A stretch of DNA of 20,509 nucleotides from positions 1 to 20,509 of the forward strand of contig CAKRHR010000046.1 of NCBI GenBank assembly GCA_934339005.1, read 5' to 3'. Position 1 is the stretch's first letter, and the number at the start of each line of letters is the position of its first letter. This document shows positions 6,572 to 13,009 of this stretch, one piece after another. The notes beneath the pieces were generated by a model that did not search any database, was not told the origin of the DNA, and saw only the letters and a program-made list of their open reading frames with translations. Origin of the DNA: an uncultured Catenibacillus sp. (lineage in GTDB: Bacteria > Bacillota > Clostridia > Lachnospirales > Lachnospiraceae). The position numbers and the translations under genes were made by a program.

Positions 6572-7893
6572 TGCTTACAACTTTAAAAAATGCATTTAAG
6601 ATAAAAGATATACGTACTAAGATTGTATATACTTTGTTTATGCTTATAGTTGTCAGATTAGGTTCAAATATTCCAACACCGGGTGTCGCTGCTGGTGTAT
6701 TTGAAAGTTTCTTTTCAAATCTTCAGGGCAGTGGCGGCTTCGCAGATTTTTTCAGCGCAATGACAGGTGGTTCATTTGAAAAAATGTCCATCCTGGCATT
6801 GAGCATTACCCCATATATCACTTCTTCCATTATTATGCAGCTTTTAACAATTGCGATTCCGAAATTGGAAGAAATGCAAAAAGATGGTGAAGATGGTCGT
6901 AAAAAGATTCGTGAGATTACAAGATATGTCACAGTTGCACTTGCTTTAATCGAAAGTACAGCTATGGGCGTAGGCTTCGCAAGAGGTCATTATCTTGATT
7001 ACAACAATGCCTTTGGTGTGATTGTTGTTGTAATTTCATTAACTGCTGGTTCAGCATTCCTGATGTGGGTTGGTGAACAGATTACGGTAAAGGGTATTGG
7101 TAATGGTATTTCGATCGTTCTTTTAATTAATATCCTTTCAAGAATTCCAAATGACTTTGGAACATTATATGACAAGTTTATTAAAGGCGCATCAAACATC
7201 GTTACTGGTGGTCTGGCTGCTTTAATCATCATCGCTGTTATTATATTAACAGTCGTACTTGTTATTTACTTACAGGATGGTCAAAGACGTATTCCTGTGC
7301 AGTATTCAAAAAAGGTTGTCGGCAGAAGAACCTATGGCGGTCAGTCTTCAAATATTCCTTTGAAGGTAAATACTGCTGGTGTTATCCCGGTAATCTTCGC
7401 TTCATCATTAATGTCTATTCCTGGACTGATTATTCAGTTAGTAGGAAAGAGCCCAAGCGGTTTCTGGGGACATGTGATTAGCGCATTAAACAGTAACAAC
7501 TGGTGTGTACCAAGTGCACCATGGTATTCCATTGGTTTACTTGTGTATATCGCACTTGTTATCGCATTTGCTTATTTCTATACATCGATCACATTCAATC
7601 CAATTGAAGTGGCTGATAACATGAAAAAGCAGGGCGGATTCATTCCGGGTATCAGACCTGGCAAACCAACTGTAGATTATTTAAATAATATCTTAAACAG
7701 TATTATTTTCATTGGTGCTGTTGGTTTGGTAATTGTAGCCGTTATACCTATCTTATTCTCAGGTGTATTTGGCGCAAATGTTTCTTTCGGGGGCACATCA
7801 CTGATTATTATTGTCGGCGTCGTGCTTGAAACACTTAAACAGGTAGAATCCATGATGCTCGTAAGACATTATAAAGGATTCCTTAACGATTAA
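6571..7893 (+). CDS. secY: Preprotein translocase subunit SecY
   Basis: A 440-residue membrane protein with about ten hydrophobic segments spread from residue 19 to 430, the usual SecY topology. Family landmarks are RTKIVYTLFMLIVVRLGSNIP at the first segment, SIMQLL-type sequence in the second, the cytoplasmic loop with RRIPVQYSKKVVGRR and the GGFIPGIRPGKPT loop that contacts SecA and the ribosome. SecY forms the channel for protein export and membrane insertion, with SecE and SecG encoded elsewhere. It is the last gene of the spc block and is followed by a terminator-like hairpin. Confidence 0.98.
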   Translation: MLTTLKNAFKIKDIRTKIVYTLFMLIVVRLGSNIPTPGVAAGVFESFFSNLQGSGGFADFFSAMTGGSFEKMSILALSITPYITSSIIMQLLTIAIPKLEEMQKDGEDGRKKIREITRYVTVALALIESTAMGVGFARGHYLDYNNAFGVIVVVISLTAGSAFLMWVGEQITVKGIGNGISIVLLINILSRIPNDFGTLYDKFIKGASNIVTGGLAALIIIAVIILTVVLVIYLQDGQRRIPVQYSKKVVGRRTYGGQSSNIPLKVNTAGVIPVIFASSLMSIPGLIIQLVGKSPSGFWGHVISALNSNNWCVPSAPWYSIGLLVYIALVIAFAYFYTSITFNPIEVADNMKKQGGFIPGIRPGKPTVDYLNNILNSIIFIGAVGLVIVAVIPILFSGVFGANVSFGGTSLIIIVGVVLETLKQVESMMLVRHYKGFLND

Positions 7894-7899
7894 TGTATG

Positions 7900-7976
7900 A
7901 ATCCCCCGCTCTTTTGTTGAAAAAGACGGTCTATCTAACGTCAGACTCATTAAAAGAGCGGTGGGATTTTTCTTTT
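7900..7976 (+). terminator. Intrinsic terminator after secY, with a long apical loop
   Basis: The arms 7901-7915 and 7952-7967 form a 15-bp stem with one bulged T, followed by a T-rich tract at 7967-7976. The loop is 36 bases, unusually long for a simple terminator, and contains a further small inverted repeat (GACG and CGTC). This should end or attenuate spc transcription before adk. The long loop leaves room for an antiterminating alternative, which is only inference. Confidence 0.8.
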
Positions 7977-7985
7977 ATATAGCTG

Positions 7986-8013
7986 TTTGCAGATGAATGT
8001 GAATAGTTATGTT
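7986..8013 (+). promoter_or_regulatory. Weak candidate sigma-A promoter before adk
   Basis: TTTGCA at 7986-7991 and TATGTT at 8008-8013 are separated by 16 bases and each matches the consensus at four of six positions. The place fits, after the secY terminator and 28 bases before adk. The match is poor enough that readthrough from secY could be the real source of adk transcription. Confidence 0.3.
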
Positions 8014-8040
8014 TGTTGGACATATGGAGGTATTATAATT

Positions 8041-8688
8041 ATGAAAATAATTATGTTAGGTGCACCTGGTGCCGGTAAAGGCACACAGGCAAAAAAAATT
8101 GCGGAAGTATGCAATATTCCACATATATCAACTGGAGATATTTTTAGAGCGAATATTAAAAATGGTACAGAACTTGGCAAAAAAGCCAAAGAATATATGG
8201 ACAAGGGTTTACTTGTACCTGATGAGCTTGTATGTAATCTCGTTGTTGATAGAATTCAACAAGATGACTGTAAAGACGGGTTTATTCTGGATGGGTTCCC
8301 AAGAACAATTCCTCAGGCAAAAGCCCTGACAGATGCCCTTCATGCTATTGGACAGAACATGGACTTCGCTATTGATGTGGATGTCCCTGATGAAAATATA
8401 ATCAATAGGATGTCAGGCCGCAGAGCATGTGTTGGATGTGGTGCAACATATCATATTGTTTTCAACCCTGTCAAAGTTGATGGTGTGTGTGACAACTGTG
8501 GCGAAAAACTGATTTTACGTGACGACGACCAGCCGGAAACAGTTAAAAAGCGTTTGGATGTTTACCATGAACAGACGCAGCCTTTGATTGACTACTATAA
8601 AGAAGCTGGTATCCTGCATTCTGTAGATGGTACAAAGGATATGAACGATGTTTTTGCTGACATCCTCAAAGTTTTAGGAGTAAAATAA
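8041..8688 (+). CDS. adk: Adenylate kinase (zinc-lid type)
   Basis: A 215-residue long-form adenylate kinase, which interconverts AMP and ATP with two ADP in the cytosol. The P-loop GAPGAGKGT is at residues 7-15, the AMP-binding STGD at 30-33 and the DGFPRT motif at 84-89. The LID domain has four cysteines (C130, C133, C150, C153) and so binds zinc, as in many Gram-positive enzymes. I place the start at ATG 8041, after GGAGG; an in-frame ATG at 7987 would add 18 non-conserved residues. secY-adk-map is a widespread gene order. Confidence 0.97.
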   Translation: MKIIMLGAPGAGKGTQAKKIAEVCNIPHISTGDIFRANIKNGTELGKKAKEYMDKGLLVPDELVCNLVVDRIQQDDCKDGFILDGFPRTIPQAKALTDALHAIGQNMDFAIDVDVPDENIINRMSGRRACVGCGATYHIVFNPVKVDGVCDNCGEKLILRDDDQPETVKKRLDVYHEQTQPLIDYYKEAGILHSVDGTKDMNDVFADILKVLGVK

Positions 8689-8690
8689 TT

Positions 8691-9470
8691 ATGTCGGTGA
8701 CGATTAAATCTGAAGCCGAAATTGCACTGATGCGGGAAGCCGGAAGGCTTCTTGCCATCATGCATGATGAACTTCACAAAGCAATAAAACCTGGAATGTC
8801 AACATTGGATATTGATAAACTGGGCGAAACAATTATACGGGATTTTGGATGTATTCCCAACTTTAAAAACTATAATGGATATCCGGCATCCATTTGTGTT
8901 TCTGTAAATGATGAAGTTGTCCATGGTATTCCAAGAAAAGACCATATCCTTCAGGAGGGTGATATTGTCAGTCTGGATGCGGGCCTGATTTATAAAGGCT
9001 ATCATTCAGATGCAGCAAGAACATGGCCTGTAGGTACGATTTCAACAGAAGCACAAAGACTGATTGATGTCACAAGGCAGAGCTTTTTTGAAGGCATCAG
9101 TCTGATACAGGAAGGCAGTCATTTACATGATATTTCCGCTGCCATTCAGAAATATGTCGAGGCACATGGTTATTCTGTTGTGCGCGAACTCGTTGGACAC
9201 GGTATAGGTACACATCTCCATGAAGATCCGCAGATACCAAATTACAAAAGACGGGGACGTGGTCTGAAGCTTATGGCTGGTATGACACTGGCAATTGAAC
9301 CGATGGTCAATGCAGGTGTCAAAGAAGTTGAATGGCTTGATGATGACTGGACAGTTGTGACAATGGATGGAGCGTTATCAGCACATTATGAAAATACAGT
9401 GCTTGTAACCCAAACAGGATATGAGATCCTGACAATGACAGAGGCAGAGAAAAATGAGCAAAATATTTGA
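8691..9470 (+). CDS. map: Methionine aminopeptidase, type I
   Basis: A 259-residue cytosolic metalloprotease that removes the initiator methionine from new proteins. The five metal ligands are visible at D96, D107, H170, E203 and E234, and the conserved H79 of the HGIP motif is present. No N-terminal zinc-finger or SH3-binding extension is seen, so it is the short type Ia. The start lies 2 bases after the adk stop with TTAGGAG upstream. The 3' end overlaps the next gene by 17 bases. Confidence 0.97.
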   Translation: MSVTIKSEAEIALMREAGRLLAIMHDELHKAIKPGMSTLDIDKLGETIIRDFGCIPNFKNYNGYPASICVSVNDEVVHGIPRKDHILQEGDIVSLDAGLIYKGYHSDAARTWPVGTISTEAQRLIDVTRQSFFEGISLIQEGSHLHDISAAIQKYVEAHGYSVVRELVGHGIGTHLHEDPQIPNYKRRGRGLKLMAGMTLAIEPMVNAGVKEVEWLDDDWTVVTMDGALSAHYENTVLVTQTGYEILTMTEAEKNEQNI

Positions 9471-9717
9471 ACAGGGTGAGTTTGCAGTTTCAAAGGCAGG
9501 GCATGATAAAAAACATCTCTATATGATTGTCAATGAAGATGAGCGATATGTTTATCTTGTCGATGGTGTAAACAAAACACTGGAAAAGCCAAAGAAAAAG
9601 AACAAAAAACATATTCAAATAATTCATTTTTGTGATAAAATATCAGGAGATATAAATTTAAGTGATGCCGGGATTGCAAAAGCAATCTCTGATTATAAAG
9701 AAAGTTTTTTGAAATAA
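9454..9717 (+). CDS. KOW-domain RNA-binding protein (L14e-like), uncharacterised
   Basis: An 87-residue basic protein. The N-terminal part (EFAVSKAGHDKKHLYMIVNE) resembles the KOW motif of the archaeal/eukaryotic L14e/L6e group, followed by a lysine-rich segment (EKPKKKNKKH). Small KOW proteins between map and infA are known in Firmicutes, for example YbzG of Bacillus subtilis, with no assigned function. It overlaps map by 17 bases and shares the operon, so a role with the ribosome or translation initiation is plausible but not shown. AGAGG at 9440-9444 may serve as ribosome binding site. Confidence 0.85.
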   Translation: MSKIFEQGEFAVSKAGHDKKHLYMIVNEDERYVYLVDGVNKTLEKPKKKNKKHIQIIHFCDKISGDINLSDAGIAKAISDYKESFLK

Positions 9718-9734
9718 GAGGAAGGAATAATACT

Positions 9735-9953
9735 ATGTCAAAATCAGATGTAATCGAAGTTGAAGGTGTTGTAGTTGAAAAATTGCCAAATGCCATGTTC
9801 CAGGTTGAACTTGAAAATGGTCACAAAGTTTTGGCACATATCAGCGGTAAGTTAAGAATGAATTATATCAAAATCTTACCAGGTGATAAAGTTACTATCG
9901 AATTATCCCCATATGATTTAACAAAAGGTAGAATTATTTGGAGAGATAAATAA
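9735..9953 (+). CDS. infA: Translation initiation factor IF-1
   Basis: A 72-residue single OB-fold protein, the normal size. It shows the family sequence VVEKLPNAMFQVELENGHKV, then LAHISGKLRMNYI and PYDLTKGRI near the end. IF-1 occupies the A site of the 30S subunit during initiation and strengthens IF-2 and IF-3 binding. The ATG follows GAGGAAGG and lies 17 bases after the KOW gene. A perfect promoter begins within 10 bases of its stop codon, so rpmJ has its own input. Confidence 0.97.
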   Translation: MSKSDVIEVEGVVVEKLPNAMFQVELENGHKVLAHISGKLRMNYIKILPGDKVTIELSPYDLTKGRIIWRDK

Positions 9954-9962
9954 AATTGACAC

Positions 9963-9991
9963 TTGACAGATGGTAAAATTCGGGATATAAT
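9963..9991 (+). promoter_or_regulatory. Perfect-consensus sigma-A promoter driving rpmJ and the alpha operon
   Basis: TTGACA at 9963-9968 and TATAAT at 9986-9991 are separated by exactly 17 bases, a full match to the housekeeping consensus. Transcription should start near 9997-9999, giving a leader of about 27 bases before rpmJ. A second TTGACA at 9956-9961 overlaps the region but has a poor spacing to any -10. Confidence 0.85.
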
Positions 9992-9998
9992 TATATCC
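9983..9998. repeat. 16-bp perfect palindrome over the -10 box
   Basis: GGATATAATTATATCC is its own reverse complement. It covers the TATAAT at 9986-9991 and reaches the expected transcription start. A site of this form could bind a dimeric repressor, or be a chance product of AT-rich promoter sequence. By my rough calculation fewer than one such perfect 16-mer is expected by chance in a window of this size. Confidence 0.6.
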
Positions 9999-10024
9999 GG
10001 ACGTTTTGAAAGGAGAGATTTGTT

Positions 10025-10138
10025 GTGAAGGTTAGATCATCAGTAAAACCTATTTGCGAAAAATGCAAAGTCATCAAACGTAAGGGCAGCATCAGAATTA
10101 TCTGTGAAAACCCTAAACATAAACAGAGACAGGGCTAA
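10025..10138 (+). CDS. rpmJ: 50S ribosomal protein L36, zinc-binding
   Basis: A 37-codon gene, the standard length for L36. It starts with GTG at 10025 (MKVRSSVKPICEKCKVIKRK) after GAAAGGAG at 10008-10015. The zinc ribbon is complete, with C11, C14, C27 and H32. L36 sits deep in the 50S subunit near the base of the L7/L12 stalk and helps organise 23S rRNA. It lies between infA and rpsM as in most Firmicutes. Some genomes keep a zinc-free paralogue for zinc limitation; none is in this window. Confidence 0.96.
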   Translation: MKVRSSVKPICEKCKVIKRKGSIRIICENPKHKQRQG

Positions 10139-10470
10139 TTCAGCTTTTTCATTCTGTTTTTTGAGAGTGGACAAACCACTCATTTTGTCATGCCACTTTA
10201 AAAGTGACATATTTGACATGCGGCTGCAGTGAAGCAACACCAGGTGGCGTTGTATTTCACTTTTAAATATTTTTTCATATGGATTTAGCCCCGTATGGAA
10301 TAAATGTATATTTGAAGATATGAAGTTCCGTCATAATTTCATATCAAATTGAAAACAAAGATTCTATATAAGAAGAAACAGTATAAACATTTCACCGCAC
10401 TTATGAGATATAAGTGTGTTATACGTGTGTTTTCTTATATTATTACTACTAGTGGAGGTGTAAATTTTAC
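10139..10470 (+). promoter_or_regulatory. Long structured leader before rpsM (332 bases, noncoding)
   Basis: No credible reading frame fills this gap. It holds a run of inverted repeats in order: 10165-10170 with 10176-10181; CACTTT-AAAGTG around 10194-10206; a strong hairpin at 10228-10261 followed by a T-rich stretch; 8 bp at 10317-10324 with 10338-10345; 9 bp at 10396-10404 with 10410-10418; and a palindrome at 10459-10471 touching the start codon. This looks like an attenuator or autoregulatory leader. In E. coli the alpha operon leader is bound by S4, and S4 is encoded two genes downstream here; extending that to this RNA is inference. I see no convincing promoter inside it. Confidence 0.6.
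10228..10276 (+). terminator. Possible attenuator hairpin in the rpsM leader
   Basis: AGTGAA at 10228-10233 pairs with TTCACT at 10256-10261, and inside it CAACACC at 10235-10241 pairs with GGCGTTG at 10246-10252 with one A-C mismatch and a four-base loop. T-rich sequence (TTTTAAATATTTTTTC) follows the stem. This resembles a weak intrinsic terminator, placed so that it would control entry into the alpha operon. The T tract is broken by AAATA, so efficiency is doubtful. Confidence 0.45.
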
Positions 10471-10839
10471 ATGGCTCGTATTAATGGTGTAGACTTACCA
10501 AGAGAAAAACGTGTTGAAATTGGTCTTACTTATGTATACGGTATCGGTAGAGTAAGTTCCAACAAAATTCTTAAAGAAGCAAACGTTAATCCTGACACAC
10601 GTGTTAGAGATTTGACAGACGAAGAAGTAGCAAGAATCCGTGACGTCATCGACGCATCATATACAGTAGAAGGTGATCTTCGTAGAGAAATCGCTCTTAA
10701 CATCAAACGTCTTCAGGAAATCGGATGTTATAGAGGTATCAGACATAGAAAAGGTCTTCCAGTTCGTGGACAGAAGACAAAAACAAACGCTAGAACCAGA
10801 AAAGGTCCTAAGAAAACAGTAGCAAACAAGAAGAAATAA
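10471..10839 (+). CDS. rpsM: 30S ribosomal protein S13
   Basis: A 122-residue protein of normal length. It begins MARINGVDLPREKRVEI and carries the helix-turn segment YGIGRVSSNKIL, then the C-terminal basic tail RHRKGLPVRGQKTKTNARTR that reaches the P-site tRNA. S13 forms intersubunit bridges B1a and B1b in the 30S head. The ribosome binding site is GTGGAGGTG at 10452-10460. A small inverted repeat, TGTAAATTTTACA, lies between that site and the ATG and may affect initiation. Confidence 0.97.
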   Translation: MARINGVDLPREKRVEIGLTYVYGIGRVSSNKILKEANVNPDTRVRDLTDEEVARIRDVIDASYTVEGDLRREIALNIKRLQEIGCYRGIRHRKGLPVRGQKTKTNARTRKGPKKTVANKKK

Positions 10840-10869
10840 TACCTAACATTATTATAGGAGGATTAGTCA

Positions 10870-11265
10870 ATGGCTAAGAAAGTGACTAAGAAAGTGACTA
10901 AAAGACGTGTGAAGAAAAACGTTGAACGTGGACAGGCACATATTCAGTCATCTTTTAATAATACAATTGTTACACTTACAGACTCAGAAGGTAACGCTTT
11001 ATCATGGGCAAGTGCTGGTGGTTTAGGCTTTAGAGGTTCAAGAAAATCAACACCTTACGCAGCACAGATGGCAGCTGAAACAGCAGCTAAAGCAGCATTG
11101 GTACATGGTTTAAAATCAGTAGAAGTTATGGTTAAAGGTCCTGGTTCAGGACGTGAAGCAGCAATTCGTGCACTTCAGGCATGCGGTATCGAAGTTACAA
11201 GTATCAAAGATGTAACTCCAGTTCCACACAATGGATGCCGTCCACCAAAACGTAGAAGAGTCTAA
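10870..11265 (+). CDS. rpsK: 30S ribosomal protein S11
   Basis: A 131-residue protein of normal length with GLGFRGSRKSTPYAAQMAAE and the conserved C-terminal PVPHNGCRPPKRRRV. S11 lies on the 30S platform and helps select correct tRNA at the E/P sites and shape the mRNA exit. The N-terminal basic tail contains a 12-bp tandem repeat encoding KKVT twice. ATAGGAGG precedes the ATG, in the 30-base gap after rpsM. Confidence 0.97.
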   Translation: MAKKVTKKVTKRRVKKNVERGQAHIQSSFNNTIVTLTDSEGNALSWASAGGLGFRGSRKSTPYAAQMAAETAAKAALVHGLKSVEVMVKGPGSGREAAIRALQACGIEVTSIKDVTPVPHNGCRPPKRRRV

Positions 11266-11283
11266 TAGGAGGTTAAATTAGAT

Positions 11284-11877
11284 ATGGCAAGAGATATGGT
11301 TCCAGTATTAAAAAGATGCAGAAGTCTCGGTCTCGACCCTATTTATTTAGGCGTTGATAAAAAATCTAATAGACAGTCTATTAGAGGAAATAAGAAAAAG
11401 AGCGAGTACGGACTTCAGTTAACTGAAAAACAGAAAGCAAAATTTATTTATGGTGTTCTTGAAAAACCTTTCAGAAACTACTTTGATAAAGCAGAACGTA
11501 TGAAGGGTCAGACAGGTGAAAACCTGATGATGTTACTTGAGTTAAGACTTGACAATGTGATGTTCAGAATGGGTTATGGCAGAACACGTAAAGAATCAAG
11601 ACAGATTGTTGGCCACAAACATGTAACTGTTAATGGCAACACAGTAACAATTCCATCATACCGCGTTAAACCGGGCGATGTAATTGAAATCAAAGAAAAA
11701 TATAAGACATCTCAGAGATATAAAGACATTCTTGAAGTTACAGAAGCTAGAATCGTTCCAGAATGGCTCGAAGCTAATCATGAAGCTCTCTCAGGTACAG
11801 TTAAAGAACTGCCTACAAGAGAACAGATTGATGTTCCTGTAAACGAAATGCTTATCGTCGAGTTGTATTCTAAATAA
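11284..11877 (+). CDS. rpsD: 30S ribosomal protein S4, zinc-free type
   Basis: A 197-residue protein close to the usual 200. An N-terminal domain (with KSEYGLQLTEKQKAKFIYGV) is followed by the S4 RNA-binding domain at about residues 88-150 (RLDNVMFRMGYGRTRKESRQ, VTVNGNTVTIPSYRVKPGD), ending LIVELYSK. Only one cysteine is seen near the N-terminus, so the zinc ribbon of some S4 proteins is absent. S4 starts 30S assembly and represses its own operon in several bacteria. Here it lies inside the alpha operon, unlike in Bacillus subtilis, where it is separate. TAGGAGG precedes the ATG. Confidence 0.97.
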   Translation: MARDMVPVLKRCRSLGLDPIYLGVDKKSNRQSIRGNKKKSEYGLQLTEKQKAKFIYGVLEKPFRNYFDKAERMKGQTGENLMMLLELRLDNVMFRMGYGRTRKESRQIVGHKHVTVNGNTVTIPSYRVKPGDVIEIKEKYKTSQRYKDILEVTEARIVPEWLEANHEALSGTVKELPTREQIDVPVNEMLIVELYSK

Positions 11878-11933
11878 TAAGATTTAGTTAGTACCCTCAA
11901 TTTCATCTAACCCATTAAAGGAGGGCTTTAATA

Positions 11934-12890
11934 GTGTTTGACTTTGAAAAACCAAAAATCGAGATTGCACAGATTTCAGATGATAATAGATATGGACGCT
12001 TTGTTGTAGAGCCTCTTGAAAGAGGTTATGGCACAACACTTGGTAATTCTTTGAGAAGAATTATGCTTTCATCTCTTCCTGGTGCCGCTGTAAGCCATGT
12101 TAAGATTGATGGTGTTCTTCATGAATTCAGTTCAATTCCTGGTGTTAAGGAAGATGTAACAGAAATCGTGATGAACATCAAGAGCTTAGCAATTAAAAAC
12201 ACAAGTGACACAAACGAACCTAAGATTGCTTATATTGAGTATGAAGGTGAAGGTGTTGTGACTGCTGCAGATATTCAGGCAGATCCGGACATCGAAATCT
12301 TGAATCCGGACCAGGTAATTGCCACATTAAGCGGTGCAGATAGCAAGCTTTATATGGAACTCACAATTACTAAAGGCAGAGGTTATGTAAGTTCAGATAA
12401 GAATAAAAAAGAAGATTTACCTATCGGCGTTATTCCAATCGATTCTATCTATACACCAGTAGAAAGAGTGAATCTGACAGTGCAGAATACTCGTGTAGGT
12501 CAAATCACAGATTTCGATAAGCTGACATTAGACGTTTATACAAATGGTACATTAGCACCTGACGAAGCAGTCAGTCTTGCTGCCAAAGTATTAAGCGAAC
12601 ATTTGAACTTGTTCATTGATCTTTCTGAAAATGCCAAGACTGCAGAAGTTATGGTAGAAAAAGAAGACAATGAAAAAGAAAAAGTTCTTGAGATGAATAT
12701 CGATGAACTTGAATTGTCTGTACGTTCATACAACTGTCTGAAACGTGCGGGTATCAATACAGTGGAAGAACTGACAAACAGAACTGCTGAGGATATGATG
12801 AAAGTTCGTAACCTTGGACGTAAATCTCTGGAAGAAGTTCTTGCAAAATTGAAAGAACTTGGACTTCAGCTGAACCCAAGCGACGAATGA
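11934..12890 (+). CDS. rpoA: DNA-directed RNA polymerase subunit alpha
   Basis: A 318-residue protein of normal length. The N-terminal domain, about residues 1-230, has the dimerisation and assembly sequence VEPLERGYGTTLGNSLRRIM. After an acidic linker (EKEDNEKEKVLEM), the C-terminal domain at about 250-318 holds NCLKRAGINTVEEL and MKVRNLGRKSLEEV, which contact UP-element DNA and activators. The start is GTG at 11934, supported by AAGGAGGG at 11918-11925, 8 bases upstream. Being in the ribosomal operon ties polymerase supply to ribosome synthesis. Confidence 0.97.
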   Translation: MFDFEKPKIEIAQISDDNRYGRFVVEPLERGYGTTLGNSLRRIMLSSLPGAAVSHVKIDGVLHEFSSIPGVKEDVTEIVMNIKSLAIKNTSDTNEPKIAYIEYEGEGVVTAADIQADPDIEILNPDQVIATLSGADSKLYMELTITKGRGYVSSDKNKKEDLPIGVIPIDSIYTPVERVNLTVQNTRVGQITDFDKLTLDVYTNGTLAPDEAVSLAAKVLSEHLNLFIDLSENAKTAEVMVEKEDNEKEKVLEMNIDELELSVRSYNCLKRAGINTVEELTNRTAEDMMKVRNLGRKSLEEVLAKLKELGLQLNPSDE

Positions 12891-12899
12891 TACACATAG

Positions 12900-12995
12900 T
12901 GCCGTCTGAGTAAGTCTACAGAGCATCGGACAGTACTCAAAATAAAATATTTTCTGCCCGAATAAGACCAAAGTGCATCGGGCAGTCTTCAAAAT
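12900..12995 (+). repeat. Tandem imperfect repeat of a stem-loop between rpoA and rplQ
   Basis: Two related units lie 52 bases apart. Positions 12923-12943 and 12975-12995 agree at 18 of 21 bases. In the second unit CTGCCCG at 12954-12960 pairs with CGGGCAG at 12979-12985, a perfect 7-bp stem. In the first, TGCCG at 12900-12904 pairs with CGG-(A bulge)-CA at 12927-12932, with an extra inner TCTG/CAGA pairing. A second, competing pairing exists in each unit: GAGTA with TACTC in the first, AAGAC with GTCTT in the second. The last unit ends just before the rplQ ribosome binding site. I know of no named element here. Confidence 0.65.
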
Positions 12996-13009
12996 GGAGG
13001 AAAATCAAA

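Noticed and set aside
7987..8040. Upstream ATG extending adenylate kinase by 18 residues
   Set aside because: The extra residues are not part of the family, have no ribosome binding site, and the ATG at 8041 has GGAGG at good spacing.
10165..10190. Hairpin GAGTGG-CCACTC with following ATTTTG as a terminator after rpmJ
   Set aside because: The stem is only 6 bp and the T run is four bases, and the sequence then continues with other structures. On the opposite strand the hairpin is followed by an A-rich tract, so it is no terminator there either.
10349..10372. TTGAAA with TATAAG as a promoter before rpsM
   Set aside because: The spacer is only 12 bases. Other hexamer pairs in the leader also have wrong spacing, for example TTGACA at 10213-10218, which has no -10.
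12900..12990. Reading each rpoA-rplQ repeat as a pseudoknot
   Set aside because: In both units the 3' strands abut or share a base, giving the same steric problem. I describe them as alternative pairings instead.
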